Assembly: GCA_963693365.1 (NCBI GenBank)
Contig: CAVNZM010000002.1
Location: forward strand, 16,306,001 to 16,370,000
Source: Amoebidium appalachense
Taxonomy: Eukaryota; Ichthyosporea
DNA: 64,000 bases
Direction: 5' to 3'
Both the position numbers and the translations under genes were made by a program. Within the stretch, counting starts at the first letter, position 1. The number at the start of each line of letters is the position of its first letter. Shown piece after piece: positions 1-56,848 of the stretch. Below the pieces are notes generated by a model. The model did not search any database. It was not told where the DNA came from and saw nothing but the letters and a program-made list of their open reading frames with translations.

Positions 1-95
1 CAGAAGCATTCTGCTCGGAGCAAGTTGACTCAGCCGATGTGGTTGGGCCGTATCTGACGGTCGGTATTAGAACTGACATGGCGTTTCGGGGGCAT

Positions 96-151
96 ACACT
101 GTGTGTGTGTGTACGCACATGTGGTGGTGATTTTGTTTATTTGGTGTGTAT

Positions 152-234
<83 letters not shown>

Positions 235-272
235 ACGGTGTGTGTGTGTGTCACGGTGTGTGTGTGTGTCAT

Positions 273-331
<59 letters not shown>

Positions 332-367
332 CGGTCTGTGTGTGTGTTGTGTGTGTGTGTGTGTGTG

Positions 368-408
<41 letters not shown>

Positions 409-543
409 CGGTCTGTGTGTGTGTTGTGTGTGTGTGTGTGTGTGACTGTGTGTGTGTGTGTGACTGTGTGCCAACTGTGTGCATGTGTGTGTATGTGTGT
501 GTGTGTGTATGTGTGTGCGTGTGTGTCTGTGTGTGTGAGTGAC

Positions 544-597
<54 letters not shown>

Positions 598-635
598 TGT
601 GTGTCTCTGTGTGTGTGTGTGTGTTTGTGTTGGGG
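96..635. repeat. compound (GT)n microsatellite, about 500 bp
   Basis: Almost uninterrupted GT dinucleotides on the + strand, broken by short GTCACGGT, GTGACGGTCT and GTGACTGT variants that are themselves repeated. A segment reading GACGGTCTGTGTG then GTTGTG occurs twice, near 330 and 408, so part of the tract is a duplicated higher-order unit. It is followed by G-rich sequence at 631-673. Open frames across it are Cys/Val or Thr/His translations of the repeat. Confidence 0.95.
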
Positions 636-1363
636 GGAGGGGGTGGGGTGGGGAGGGGGAGGGGGGAGAGGGACCAGCGAATTTTGGCCAATGTGCACGT
701 CACGGGATCCGACAGTATCACTTGCCGTGAGTCGGGTGCATACATATGCATATGAGAGAAAAGGCAGGAACCCAGCTGCTGCAGCACTGCGCCTGTATAG
801 ACGACCCGCGCTAATGACGTCACTCATTGAGAAGGGAGTCAAGCGATCGGTGACTCCCTTCGCGGGGGAGAAGGGGGAGGGGGGGGGGGGGGAGGGGGGG
901 GTCTGGGGCCCCGGCCCCGGGGGGAGAGGGGAGGGGGGGGGGGGGGGGGGGGGGGGGGAGGCAGGACTGGCTTTGTTTCGACGACCTACTTAGCAGGGCT
1001 TCTAGACCCAGACCGATTTTTTTTTTTTTTTTTTTGGGGGGGGGGGTGGGGAAAGGATAATAAGCCGCTGGGGGGGGAGTAACAGAGCTCGAGAGGGATA
1101 GGTTCCGAAGGCGGTGATTGATGAGCCACGGTAGTGTACATTATGATAGATTGTTGTTTAAATTTGTGTGTCAGTGCTCATTTCTATGTATTTGTATTCG
1201 ATTTTCTCAGACTGTTGTGTGTGATATACTACGGGCACGTGTACGTGTGTGTGTGACACCACCCATGGGGGAAGGGGAGGAAGGGACCCGGTGTGGAAGT
1301 GAGGGAGGCGCATGTGCAGGCACAACGCATACGGTTTGCAGGTCAGACACATGAGGGGAATAC

Positions 1364-1396
<33 letters not shown>

Positions 1397-2470
1397 CAGT
1401 CTGTGTGTGTGTGTGTGTGTGCGCAGTAAGTGCAAGAATTTGTGTACCATGATATCATTAATGTTTCATGCGTATGTCTGGGGTGTCTTTGATTATGTGT
1501 GTGAGCTCGTGTGTCTGTGTGTGTGTGCACGTTTCATACACATGATGTGTTACAGGGTGTGTGTGTAACACCGTCGACGTCTGTGTGTGTATTATAATAT
1601 TTGTATTACTACTGTTATTTCACCTTGGATGCTGCACACACAATCACTCCCCCCCCCCCCCCCCCCCCCCCCCGGCCCCGGCCATAACCTTCTACCTACA
1701 AACATGGCATTACCCACAGTCACGTACGGTGGAGGGGAAGGACGTGGGGGAGGTTTAAATGCGTTACAGAGTACGCAGTACATACACGACCGTTAACACA
1801 ACACGGGGGGTGGGGGGGGAGGGGGATGTCACCCACGCATGTGCACACATACTCAACCACGCACACGAGGGAACACCCAGACTTGAGCTAGTTGTCACCT
1901 GTGTGTGTCTGCATATGCAGCATACTCTTGGCTGTGTACACAGAAATGAGATAGAAAGCATGCAAAATCTGAGCTGTACCATATCAATTGACTCTCCATC
2001 CGAATCCTACCCCCCCCCCCCCCCCCCCCCCCCCCCTCCCCCACCCTTCCCCTTTTCCCTCCACGGTGCGTGCGGTGTCACACGAACGATTACTTACGGG
2101 GGCACAAAAATGTACTGCACTCCATAAGTGAATATTCGCCTTTAGTAAAGCAAGGAACGGGGTAGTCTAGAACGCCAGATCTAGATTTTAGTTAGACCGG
2201 GGAGAGTCTCGAAGAGGCCGTGAGGAAAGAGGGGGAGGAGGGGTAGGGGAGGGGGGGGTTTGCATGCAGGTGGTGGCTTGGAGGAGCCTCTAACTCCATC
2301 ACAGTGAGGGGAAGGTAAGGGGGTGGTATTTGGCTGGAGGGCAAACTCCCGCCCCCTGGGGGCAACACCCAGGGGGGGGGGGGGGGGGGGGGGGGGGGAA
2401 TAGCCCGCTCCAACTTGCCCCCGGCCACTTCCCCGTCTGAGATCCTACACTCCCTTGTGAAGGAATGTGA

Positions 2471-2524
<54 letters not shown>

Positions 2525-4078
2525 GGGGGCGGGGGAGGGGGGGGGGGGGGGGGGGGGGGGGGAGGGGGGGAGGGGGTAAAATATTGGACTAGGAAGTGTA
2601 CCTTGAGAGTCCTTGATGCAAAGGCATAGATGTGCATGGGTGGTATCGGTGCCCTGTGGGGGTCCCCAGGGGGGAGGGGGGAGGGGGGAGGGATGATGGG
2701 TAGAGGGGGGAGGGGAAGGGGCGGACAGAGGGGGGGAAGGGGGTGGGTGGGTGGGTTTGGGGGGGGGGGGGGTGGGGGGGTTCGTTGGCCCACTGGTGAG
2801 CCTGCACGTGATAAGCAACATGCAGAGAGCTTTGGTCGGTGCTCTAAACGATGATGAGTGGGTGGCATGAGGTGCGGTGTGCTAGAACGCACTCAGGCTG
2901 GAGCCTATATGTGTGTGTTGAGGAAGAGAAAGGGGGGGTCGAGGGGGGGGAAGGGGGGGAGGGGGGGGGGGAGGGGGTAAAGGTCATGGTGGGCGCTGCA
3001 AATATATGTTTGCTGGGACAAGCTTAAGGAGTGTACTCTGATTGACACTTACGGGAAGTGCAGGACAATGGAGTAAACTTGTGTGTATACACACGCGCCT
3101 CAACGCAGGCGGGTAAGAGGTGTGGAACGTTAAGGGTAAGCCAGAGAGGGGTGATAGGGGATCTCAGACCGTACAGAGGGCGGGCTGCCTGCTTCGAGAC
3201 GAGGTGCAGATGATGGGGAGGAAGGAAACACGAACCATTCAGTGGTGTGCCACTTGCACGTATGGCTCATCCTGGCTGTTAATATGCACCACATACCAGG
3301 ATAAAAAATTGCTTTTACCTAATAATCGTACAAACGACGGCAAACTCGTGATGCTTTAATAGCTTGAAAATCGTCTGTGTTTGCTTAATAGGTTCAGTTG
3401 TGGGCACCCTGTCGGCGGCAAGTTGCTTAGAAAAGCCTACTACACTCCGGTGCTTGGGAGCTAAAAGGAATACATACGCACAAACAGCACAGCTGAGTAA
3501 ATATTTCATTTAGCTCGACTATAGTTCCACCGGTTTCCACAAGTTCAGCGAGCGAGTTTTTGTTTGCAAGCTGCTGGGGTGTTACTACTCCGTCTCGTTC
3601 GACTGTCTTGACTCCCTTCTCGGACCGAAGGTGCATGAATATTTACTGCATAACTCTCAGAAGTTCCAAGTGTACGTGCACTGTGTGGGTGACGGAGCGC
3701 AAGATGCGTAGTACATGTACGGGTGGGCGAGGCACGTGGCTCACTGTTACGTAATTTTTGGACGGGTAGCCATGGACAGATGGAAGTGTTGCACTGTGTG
3801 TGTGCGCGAAAGTCGGTGAAGACATGTACAGAGGTACTCTTACACACACATGGCACACACATCCTGGTCTCATTGCGCTGGTCATTGAACCCATTAAGAT
3901 TGTGCACAAATACCACAAAAAGTAACCATGCAACCAGGATTGATAGTTGTCTCGAACAGTCTCGGCTGTCTGTAAATATTTCACCTCAACATAAGTCACA
4001 GCCCAAAACATGGCTGAGGCAACCGTGCCTCTCGTGAGGTCTTTGAGCCTCAACGGCTGCTTCCTCCTCCCCAGTAAT

Positions 4079-4113
<35 letters not shown>

Positions 4114-4709
4114 CCGCCCCCTTCCCGGCCCGCCCCTAGCCTCCTACTCTGACAGAGTAAGAGGCCTTGATTAGCAGGGCTTACCTCACGCCCCTAAGCC
4201 TTGCCCCCCCCCCCCCCCCCCCCCGCCCCTTCCATCCCCGCTGGCCCACCCTCTTTCCTCTTTCCCATCTTCCCGTCCTCCTTTACTCATCTATCGGTGC
4301 CCCTTTCCTTACTTCCCGATTGCAGAGGTTGCCATGTGCTCTCATGATACCTCACTCCGCCCGTTGCTCTCCTTTTCGCCCCTTTACTAAATCCACCCTT
4401 GTTTGAGCGCTCATTTGCCTCAGCTGGCTGCCTTCTGCCTAAACACGTCATGTTTGTATAATCACCCTTGCATTCCCAAATGTCGGCTCCAATGTGTAAC
4501 TAAGCACACAAACCAGTGAACCTGCAACCATACCAGCTATTTTCTTCCCTTTACCCCCCTCCCTTCCCCCTCCTGCCCGCCCTCCGTGCTTGTCCTCCGT
4601 TTCTCTCTCTCACACTCTCTCTCCCTTCCCCCCCCCCTGTCCCCTCCTCCCCCCTTCTCTGACTCCCCCCCTCCCCGCCCCCTCTCCGCCCCCTCCCCCC
4701 CACTCCCCT

Positions 4710-4740
<31 letters not shown>

Positions 4741-4877
4741 CCCTCCCTCCCTCCATCCCCCTGCCTGTCCCCATCCCGACGTCCCTTTTTTCGTTTCGAG
4801 CGCCACCACCCCGAAGTCAGCTATCCCTGTGTGGAAGAACACTTTAATCCCCTCATCCCCCTCCCCCTCCCCGGCAG

Positions 4878-4922
<45 letters not shown>

Positions 4923-5217
4923 TGGCACAAGAAAAAAAAAACAAAAAAAAAAAACCTAAACCCAGCACCACCTCAACCTTCCCCCCAACTTGTAGTCCTC
5001 GTGGAGGTGTGTGTGCATGGGAACACTGGGGATGGTTTGATCAGCTGAAATGGTTGGGGTTGTGTGTGTGTGTGGGGGGGGGGGGGTGGGGGGGGAGGTT
5101 TGTTGTTGTATGTGCAGTCTAGAAAGTATTGCCTGACATGCTGTAGTCCTCGCAAGCACCGTGCAATCCTATGTTATATGCTAGCACCATAGGGTTAGTT
5201 GTCTTTCACATTAAATA
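636..5217. other. intergenic, no gene recognised
   Basis: This stretch holds G-runs (870-960, 1035-1048, 2370-2398, 2528-2577, 2940-2980), C-runs (1650-1673, 2010-2042, 4080-4113, 4205-4224, 4708-4740, 4880-4922), a (GT)n tract at 2471-2523 and unremarkable sequence at 2985-4070. I checked the longer open frames (for example 3120-3359 and 3643-4053 minus) and saw no recognisable family, splice structure or biased composition other than the repeats. Confidence 0.6.
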
Positions 5218-5221
5218 AATG

Positions 5222-5231
5222 ATATATAAAT
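5222..5231 (+). promoter_or_regulatory. possible TATA-like element
   Basis: An AT-rich stretch containing TATATAAATA lies about 45 bases before the start codon of the C2orf69-like gene, within AT-rich sequence to 5262. Position and composition are compatible with a core promoter, but there is no independent support, and an AT-rich 5' leader could look the same. Confidence 0.25.
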
Positions 5232-5275
5232 AACCTGTAAGTATAATAAATAATAAATTTACACTCACCACCTGA

Positions 5276-7110
<1,835 letters not shown>

Positions 7111-7698
7111 GGAGAAGAGTAAGCGTAGGCGGTGGTATGTATCTATTTTTATACTGACGGTTTGCTACAAGGGGGGTTTTTTTTTGATTACTAGCAATAT
7201 TGTACTACTTCTTTTTATCATCACACTGCGGGTCGTCCCATGCCACTGGCTCATAGCTCCACCCTGCATTCCCTGCCTGTCTGTCTCCTTCGGTTTTGCA
7301 ACATATTTATATAAAACACAAACACTTACATGCACACACCCTTGCACACACAGACCGCTAGTTATGGCGCAGACACACACCACACACGTCATATGCATGG
7401 CTGCTACCTTTGGAGGTAGCTCTTATTTTTCAAGGCTGACAAAACTTTCCTTCCGAAGCTACTGATCACGCGCTAACTCATACCCTTGAAAAATAAGTTT
7501 ATCATAGGGCGGCTGAGGCCACAGTTGCACGTGGCAGTATGCATGGGCATGATGAATAAGGAGATAACTGTTACAGTCCACTTTCGGAACCGCAGCTGCA
7601 ATTTCCCTTCCGTGAAATATGATCAAGTCCAGCATCATTTTTTATTCTTAGTAGCTGAATCATAGTACATATATGATACCTGTGCACTGATTATTGTG

Positions 7699-7704
7699 AA
7701 TAAA
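7699..7704 (+). terminator. possible polyadenylation signal AATAAA
   Basis: An AATAAA hexamer lies about 590 bases after the stop codon of the C2orf69-like gene. It is the first exact AATAAA I noticed downstream. The distance implies a long 3' UTR, so this is only a candidate. Confidence 0.3.
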
Positions 7705-7710
7705 TGACTA

Positions 7711-8017
7711 CAATACAATGAATCAGTGATTTGCAGTACTCGTGCAACCAAAAGCACAAGTCAGCGCCCATATGGAATCCCCCCCCCCCACCCCCCCTCA
7801 CCCCACCCCCACCCCACCCCCACCCCATCCTAACCAAGCCACAACACCGCCACCACCGCACATATACACACCTGCAGTGCACAACACAAGCATATGCATG
7901 GAAGTAATCGTGACATGCAACATTATAAAGCACTCGATTCGGACTTCGCACTCCTGTGCACAAATAAGTTACACACGCAGGCACGCCATGCATATGCGCG
8001 TGCACGCACAGAAACAA

Positions 8018-8081
<64 letters not shown>

Positions 8082-8139
8082 TACACACGCACACACACAG
8101 CCATCATGTACAAACCCAACGGTACTCGAACAGTGCCAG

Positions 8140-8184
<45 letters not shown>

Positions 8185-9428
8185 ACACCACCACCACCAC
8201 CACCACCACCACCACCACCACCACCAAAAAAAACAAACAAACAAACAAACAAACAGCACACACATGTATACGTACAAGGGCAAAATCACACAGAGACACA
8301 CGCAAAGACACACCAAAATCACAAAAAACCCGAAGCCAGTCATCTCAAGAAAAAAACCAAATGGTCCATTTGGCAGTGCTCTCGAACAACGTCTACATAT
8401 ATACATGGCAGGCTTCACTGGTTAAGAAACCAGAAAAAGTAGATATACGAGAGATATATTGGTGCAAGTGTTAAAAAGATGCCGGTGTTAGGGTGAACAG
8501 ACTATTGGCTCCCTAGATGACAATAAAGATAGGGGAATGTGAAAAGCCCAAAACCAACAGATTCAACTATTGTAGATAATTGGCTGTATCATTTGTTATC
8601 ATTAGGCGACGACTGTGATTGGTGGCAATATAACCGTAGTTCTCGGATCCGGTCATCACACACCAAAAACAGAAAAAAGGCTCATGAACGTTTACACTGT
8701 CGAGAGAACTTGAGAATTTACATGAAGCACTTCATCATAAAAACTTATATTCCAGCTTCGTATATGCAGTTAACTGTAAAGGTTCATTTGTAGAGGGGCT
8801 ACTCGTGGACGGATGTGAAAAAGACCTGGCTGTTTTCAAGGTACCAAATCACACATTACGTCCCCGGTAGCCGTTTTCTGATCATCTCTTGAAAGAAGCT
8901 CAAATTTTGGTCTTACAGCATCTCTTGAAAGAAGCTCAAATTTTGGTCTTACAGCTTCATCGCGGATACTTCGTATAAAGCGCTCTTGTTGGAGGGGAGG
9001 AAATGCACTGGGAAATTCCCCAAGCACGAGTGACCGAAGATTACTTTGTGCTTGCACCTTAGCTTGGTTGTCTTCTTGCGTGTGTGCATGCGTGCGTCTG
9101 TCTATTTGCACGTGTGTCTGTCTGTCTCTGTGTGTGTGTCTGTGGGTGTGTGTGTGTGTCTGTGTATGCGTGCGTGTTTGTGGTTTATGGGGGTTTGGGA
9201 GGTAAGGAGGGGAAGGGGTGGAAAGGGAGGGGGGGATGGGGGCAGCGGGCAGAGTCATTGGCTTGGGCTCGTGGGTGCAATTGTGCCCGTGCTTACACCC
9301 GAAAGTCAAGGTTACACAAGTTGGATTGCAAATTACTTTTGGTAGCCTGCTCTGGAGCCAGTAATCACATCTCACCATAGCCATCTTACTTCTTTATCCA
9401 CATTATTTTTTACTTCTTTATCCGCACC

Positions 9429-9461
<33 letters not shown>

Positions 9462-10077
9462 GGGGGGGGAACGTGTGCACGACGTGTAAGTGCGTGTGTG
9501 TATACATGTGTGTTTGTGTGTGTCCCCGGGGGGGTTAGGGGGAGGTGGGGGAGGGGGGGGGAGGGGAGGGAGAGACGGAGGAGGGTACACGCATGAGCAG
9601 GCGCGTGGGCGTTTGCCAAACAACTAAAAGATAGGAGCGGAGTCCTTCGCCGGTGTATGAAGAGGAAGTGGGGGGGGGAAGGGGGGGGATTGAGTTTTGA
9701 AAGGGGCTCATACGACTACTAGCACACATATAAGCTGGCTAGGGTAAAGAATTATTCTCCCCGAAAAGCCCCCAATACACACACCCACACATGCGCACAC
9801 CCACAAACACGCGCACACATGCTTAACGCACACGCACATGCACACGCACACGCACACACTCACCGATTATCCTGAGATCTCCAACTTCCCTTACTGCCCC
9901 ATCCCTCCCCCTCTCTGCCCCCCCCTCCTCCCCCCCCCCCCCCCCTCCCAAAAAAAAAAAGTAAAAAAAACGATAATGGCAAAACACAAGCACCACACCG
10001 ATCCCCCCCCCCCCCCCCCCCCCTTCCTCGCGCTCCCCAGCTCCTTTACTTATGGTTATTCCACAGCAGGGTTAAAG
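7711..10077. other. intergenic, simple repeats and no gene recognised
   Basis: Contents include a (CA)n tract at about 8020-8080, a C-run followed by (CCA)n and (CAAA)n at 8140-8255, GT-rich sequence at 9080-9180, G-runs at 9438-9470 and 9540-9570, and C-runs near 9933 and 10003-10023. The non-repetitive parts (8430-9000, 9290-9420) contain no open frame with a recognisable family. Confidence 0.6.
8883..8954 (+). repeat. perfect 36-bp tandem duplication
   Basis: Two adjacent identical copies of a 36-base unit, 8883-8918 and 8919-8954, each beginning CATCTCTTGAAAG and ending GGTCTTACAG. The identity suggests a recent duplication. Confidence 0.9.
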
Positions 10078-24367
<14,290 letters not shown>

Positions 24368-24621
24368 ACGTCACCAGAGGTCAAAGACCCGGTGGGGAGG
24401 AATACAAAGTCATCACAACTTGAACACCAGTAGGAGCTCAAAAACTCAGTAGTGGCGAGTTAATATTTTTTTTATGCCCCCCCCCCCCCCCCCCCCCGGG
24501 GGGTCGGCCCTTTCTCCGTTCGATCTTTGTCTCTTTTATTTTCTTAGTGCTATTTTTAGTACGCGCTCATTGCAGGGACATTACAGAGGCGCCTAATTGC
24601 GTTTCAAGGATGTGCGTGTGT

Positions 24622-24673
<52 letters not shown>

Positions 24674-25002
24674 TAATGCCCTCTGAGCAATGATCACCTC
24701 AGTGTGGGGTGGTTATGGCACCTATGGTCATAGATGAGGCCATACGCATAACATTATGTGCACTGTAAGTAAGCATTGCCCTGTAATGGGCCCTGTATTC
24801 GTGTACACGTGCTAGACAGTCTTCAGTCTCTAAAAGAAGAAATTGACTTACAGAGTGCGAACTTCTGCAGCCCACTGTTTTTGTGCAAGCTAGGGTTACA
24901 TAGAATCATATGCACCATGTCACTGCGTGTGTGCGATACTGCAAGCGTAGCTTATAGATCTAGATCTATATGCATGCATGTTGCTCATGTTACTGGGTTC
25001 CA

Positions 25003-25035
<33 letters not shown>

Positions 25036-27083
25036 CCGCCCCTCCGGGGGAGCACCCTCAGTCACACCTCCCCCTCCCCGCGACCTATTCACCATACGCG
25101 GAATTTTTTTGGACGGGTGAAGCATCAAGTACCTCTAGCTGGCCTGCAGAATTCCTCTGAGTTCTAGTTTATTTACTTCTTTACCTACGGTAAAACCATT
25201 TACCTACGTGATTACTTGACCAGAAGCACAGTCTGTCAGTTGAACTCTCATATGAAAGAAAGCAACAGCTAATAGTTGACATACGTATATGTGATGATGT
25301 CTTTAAAAGCCCCCCCATACTTGGGTGTTTACTGCAACAGCAACAGAAAGCAACCTACACAGTTGTGGATAACCATATGCATATGTATCTACCTGGGGAT
25401 AATAAAAGTACACTACTGGCAAGTTGACCCTCTGAATCAACAATATCTGTTATCACAAACGGTAGGCCTCGGGAATAAAAACAATAAATTGACAAGGCTT
25501 CCCTTGTTAGCCTGCTATGTCTTCCAAGCTTCATAGCCCTCTGCCTCTACAGTAACAGCGGCCTCAGTTGCCATACATATGCATGTAAATTTGGTTGTGT
25601 ATCATAGCGGCAGCGCAGATTGCTTTTACAGTATGGGATCTGATCAATCTTGAGATGGGATCTTATCCTCGGCACTCATCGATTCGAGTCCAGGCATGTT
25701 CCCAACTGATTGGATCTGGCTGATACTGCCGCCTTTTATAGGGGACAGTTCGCCGTGCGATTGTGGGACAACGCCGCTGCTTCCCGACCAACCATTTTGA
25801 TTGGTCAGTAAGCACGACTAACTACAGGGCGCGACTCCCGTAGTCTGTCCGACAATATACACAACCATGTTTACAGCGTGCAGCGCGCGCAACACGCACA
25901 GTCTCGAACAAGTGTGTCACTTACAGGTTTTGATAGGCAGTTACCTTTGCGCATGCCATGTTTCCGTGCCGTACATATAAGAAGTTTTTGCTTACCTGAT
26001 ATTCATGTTAACACAGATGAAATCACAAAATAGAATGTAGATGTACATGTGTACATATACACATGTGCATCATGTGCATGCCTGACTGATCATGCATGTA
26101 CCCATGATCGAATAGACTCTAGATCTACGCACATCATGTGCGCCGTGCGGGGTAGGGGCACGCACATCATGTGGGCCGTGGACGCCATGTCCCGTGTACT
26201 TATGACACATATACACATACATGTTGTGCCCACGCACGTAAGGTGCCCATTATGTACGTGAATATGTACGTGAAACTGGCCCATTGTCTCATTCAAGAGG
26301 CTGTGGAGCTCGTCTCTTGAGCACTCATGACAAAAGCCTCACGTTCGTTAGGTCTTACGTGAATTCGAACCTGACAGTGATATTCAAGAAAATAGGGGAG
26401 CCTTGTGTTCCGTTTTCCACGATTTGGAACCTGAATAGGCTATGGGATACAGAAACGATAGACATGCCTTGAAATTATTATTGTGAGAGTTTCGGAGGTT
26501 TCCCACGTGCTGCTCAGGATCTGACTGGTGCCGCTGCTTGGCGTATGCTCTCTGTACTGATGGACTGATACTGATGTACTGATATACCTTGCACACGTAG
26601 GGCTACCTTTATAACTTAAGCTCCGTCGGAACGTATGGCAACGGTGTCCGAAATATGTCCACCATATCGCCAACCTCACCGATCCGCCGAGAATCGATCC
26701 AATCACATTATGTACACCATGGGAATCTGCTTCTGATAGCAAATAGTGATTCGTGGCTGGAGCCAGCATATGGCCATGCAGCTTACAGGTCGCGCGACTC
26801 GCAGAAAGATAAACATTCCGAAGGGTGCTCTTACAGCCACTCAAAATGCACCAAATATACAGATGTGGAGCAAATGTGACAATGTCATATAAACGGCAGG
26901 CGGGGGCAGATTTTGGCTGGAATGAGACGAGAATTGCACAACATTGCCAAACGAGTCATGCCATGCTGCCAGGTGTGGCTGGCTTGTGCCCTGCCATGTT
27001 GCCTATACTGTAGTAACTGTACGGGGGCCGGCGCTTGGTTGAGCCGGGATTATGGGTCGAGAAAACATTTGCCACCTGTTCTA

Positions 27084-27147
<64 letters not shown>

Positions 27148-28717
27148 CTCCCCTCCCCGGGCCCCGGGTTCCTTCGGCCACCATACTGGGCCCAATGCAA
27201 CTGGTAGGCGCTGTGAATGCAACGGCCAAACTAAATTAGCACGCACGGCCTCAGGTGCCATTGTGGTCGACATTTTCGAGGACAGCCACAGTTATTCTAA
27301 GAGATGGTTTGTTGCCTTCTGCGTGCTTTTGTATTTACTGAAAGCCATCGATAGATAATCATTGGTGTATAGCCAACAGGGTGCCCTGTGGTAGACTTCA
27401 ACCATATGCACAGGGAACCATACGCACAGGGCAAGGTTGGGGAGAGTGATTTAGGCAAGGAAGAGGTAGCTGGGAGCTAAAAGCAGCCAAAAAGGCAGTG
27501 TGCGTGTGCGTGTGCGTGTGTGTGTGTGGGGGGGGGGGGAAAAGGAGGGAGGGAGGGAGAGTGAGAAAGAGACAGAGAGAGAGAAAATAGAGAGAGGCTT
27601 TATAGAGAGAGGGTGGGAGAGAGGGGGGGGGGGGGGGGAAGCGAGAGAGAGAGAGAGAGAGGGAGAGGGAGAGGGAGAGAGAGAGAGAGGAAAAAAAGGG
27701 ATGGGGAGAGAAAGAGAGCGAAAGGTGTATGAAAAACGCCTCTGTACACCTACCTCATGTCCCTGGGACATCTCCAATCCAGATCCCTTCATCCCGGCGC
27801 TCTTTTAGAAATCCTCTTCCTGCCTCCGCTTTCCCCCCTCCTCTTACATGTACTGTCACCCTAAACAATCCACAGTCTCTTCCCCCAATGTCCTGCCGTT
27901 GGCAGTATGAACTTTTGTGCGTGCATGTGGCACGTCATGGCCGTAAAGAACCTCCAGATAAGAGAAGAAACTTGGAAAATAACCTAAATAAGTCGTTTCC
28001 TCTACGATGATCCTATAGACCAACTGCGTGAGTGTGATTATGGGGATGAGACACTCCTCAAGTGCAAGGAGAACAGTAGCTTGTGACTAAAAATTTGAAG
28101 GACTGTTTCAACCTTCGAATTACGTATACCCTTATCAAACTGTACAAGCATTTCCACCTGAGCATAGCCTAAGCGAGTAAAAATTCCCTCAGCAGAGCAC
28201 ATGAACCCCCTCTCTCCCTGAAAAGACCCTCTGGGTGGTCTTGTGTGAGAGTATACGACTTCGCTTGAGAGTATACGACTTCGCTTGAATCCAAACGTGC
28301 CACCGTGCCGATCTGATCATCGTGCAAGGCCAAGCAAGTAGTAAACATTACCTAAGGCTCGAAATGCTCGCGTCTTTACCCAACACATACATATACAAGA
28401 CCGGTGCCTTCAAAACACGGTTTCTTTCGTAAATGTTTCGTTTCAAAGGTTTCAAGGGGCCAAAAAAAAAAAAAAAAAAAAAAAAATGCTCAGGAGTCAG
28501 CTCAGCTACGTGAATTTTTTTGAACTTGAGCAACCAATCGAATACGCCATCAGGATTGTTCTGGCGCGAAAATCCTTGATTCGAATGATACACGTGGTCA
28601 CTCGCAGTACTCACAGATCTAGATAGAAGGCGTCAACGTCAGTCTTAAGCAGAGAAGAGTCGCTCGTTTTTCAATAACTCGGATAGTAATCCTTCGCCCG
28701 GTTTTACACTCGTGGAA
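24368..28717. other. intergenic, mostly unique sequence with few repeats
   Basis: This is the least repetitive part of the window. It contains C/G-runs at 24477-24497, 24637-24671, 25004-25032 and 27086-27144, a (GA)-rich block at 27540-27720, a short repeat ACGCACATCATGTG at about 26126 and 26160, a 21-base tandem duplication at about 28244-28287, and an A-run at 28461-28486. No open frame (for example 26440-26844 minus) resembles a known family. Part of 28500-28717 is presumably the promoter of the next gene. Confidence 0.5.
27540..27720 (+). repeat. (GA)n-rich purine block
   Basis: GAGAGA and GGGAGGGA-type purine repeats without a C or T for long stretches, preceded by (GT)n and a G-run at 27508-27539. 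Confidence 0.85.
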
Positions 28718-37506
<8,789 letters not shown>

Positions 37507-37731
37507 GCGCCATATCAGGAATACGGTTAACCATATATGGGCATGGCGTTAAATTTGAATGTGGTTTGTTGAGATTGTAGAGGTAGAAGGAAAATGGACA
37601 ACGAGTAGGTTAATACAGTCATAATCATACTAATCCCGTGTGTCAGGTAGATTTGAGGGTGGGCCCGGTTGGAAATTTTTTTTTTTTTTTTTTTTTGTTT
37701 GGGTGGGGGGATGGGGGGGGGGGGGGGGAAG

Positions 37732-37772
<41 letters not shown>

Positions 37773-38370
37773 CTGAATGTGCGTGGAATAGAGAGGCTTC
37801 CCATGCATGCATATGTTTCGGTGTTGTGGAAATACAAACAATTAATATTGAAAGAAACCTTTGGTTCGAGGTTCATAGAGAAATATGGGGCTGGGCTGGC
37901 TAGGACTTGTTGTCCGGCAGATGATGGCAATGGCACATGAATGGCTCACGCTCTTGGAGGGAAAATTTCAAGCATACACATGCATGCGGTGGTATACATA
38001 ACTAGATTGGTGTGGTGTGTAAATGGTGGTAATCAAAGAGCTGATGATGGTGTAAGTATGTAGTGCTTTTTCCTTTCAGACAGGAGATTACTGTAAACCC
38101 TGGCCAACAGGTCCGAGCATTTATTTATTTCTAAGTATTCAATGGTAAAGTGCAAACAGTAATAATTATTCAACGACTTATGTACATGTGGGCGAAACTA
38201 CTCAAGCTCGTATTGAACTTCCGCTCACAGAAAATGCACAGCCATTCCAGCGAGAGAGGTCCTGGGCCCGGTATATGTTGGTAGTGGTGGTTAGTGGTTG
38301 TTGTGTGTATGCACGTGGGGTCGGGTGGGGTGGGGTGGGTGGGTGCACGTGGGGGGCCGGGGACTCCGGG

Positions 38371-38406
<36 letters not shown>

Positions 38407-38470
38407 CTGCTGCAAATGCGCATGCTTAGTCAACACGTGCACAGCTGCAGCTGCAGCTGGTTCCCCATAT

Positions 38471-38503
<33 letters not shown>

Positions 38504-39262
38504 GGGAACATGCGCATATACCTGCTAGCTTGTTTAGTAGTAATACGTGATCCGCGTGACAGCCTGGCATTCGAAGAAATGCGGGGCCGCCCTAGCTAAA
38601 CGGGGCGGCCCGGGGGCACGGCGAGGGGGGGGGGGGGGGGGGGGAGATCTTGACTTGTACATATGCGCACACATGACTAACCCAATCATATTCATGTGCA
38701 TGTACTCATTGTACTGTATATACGTATGTACATAACTCAGGGTACGCATCCAATAAGCCGGAATATGTGTGCTTCGACATGGATACCGTAAGCTGTACGG
38801 TCCGGCCGGGGCCACGTGCACGGCCATCTGGTGTTTCTAGATGGCCGTGGCCAGGGCACAGGTCTTGGCTGTGACGTCATTGCGTTTTGATTCGTTTCCC
38901 AACAATTTGGCGCCAAGATCTGACCAATAGGAGCCATTCCCCAGTCTCTCTTGCGCACACTGCAAGCACTGCCCCATGGACCCGGCAAACCGAGGCTCAA
39001 AAACACTACTTGTCACAAAACAAGTCTCGATAGATATAAACTCAAATATATATGTATATATATATACACACACACACGGTCGCACACAAGCATGCATGCA
39101 CACATACACCTGCACACACGCACACACCAATGCCCACACACCCCAAACCCACACCTATTTACACCCAGGCTCTCTATCGAGTTGCAGTACGCATGTCAGT
39201 TGCATACCCCTTCCATCCTTTCTCCCCTTGGTGCTTGCTAGCCCAGACCTAGCACAGCCACC
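37507..39262. other. intergenic between HD2-type and RecD2-like genes
   Basis: Holds T-run then G-runs at 37677-37772, G-runs at 38374-38403, 38470-38502 and 38626-38645, an alternating TATATATA stretch at 39047-39065 and (CA)-rich sequence to 39150. A palindromic GCTGCAGCTGCAGCTGC segment lies at about 38441-38458. No gene recognised; the 3' UTR of the upstream gene and the promoter of the next must be here. Confidence 0.5.

Positions 39263-56848
<17,586 letters not shown>

Noticed and set aside
26440-26844. 134-codon minus-strand open frame in a low-repeat region
   Set aside because: No recognisable motif or family and no codon bias or splice support; length is compatible with chance.
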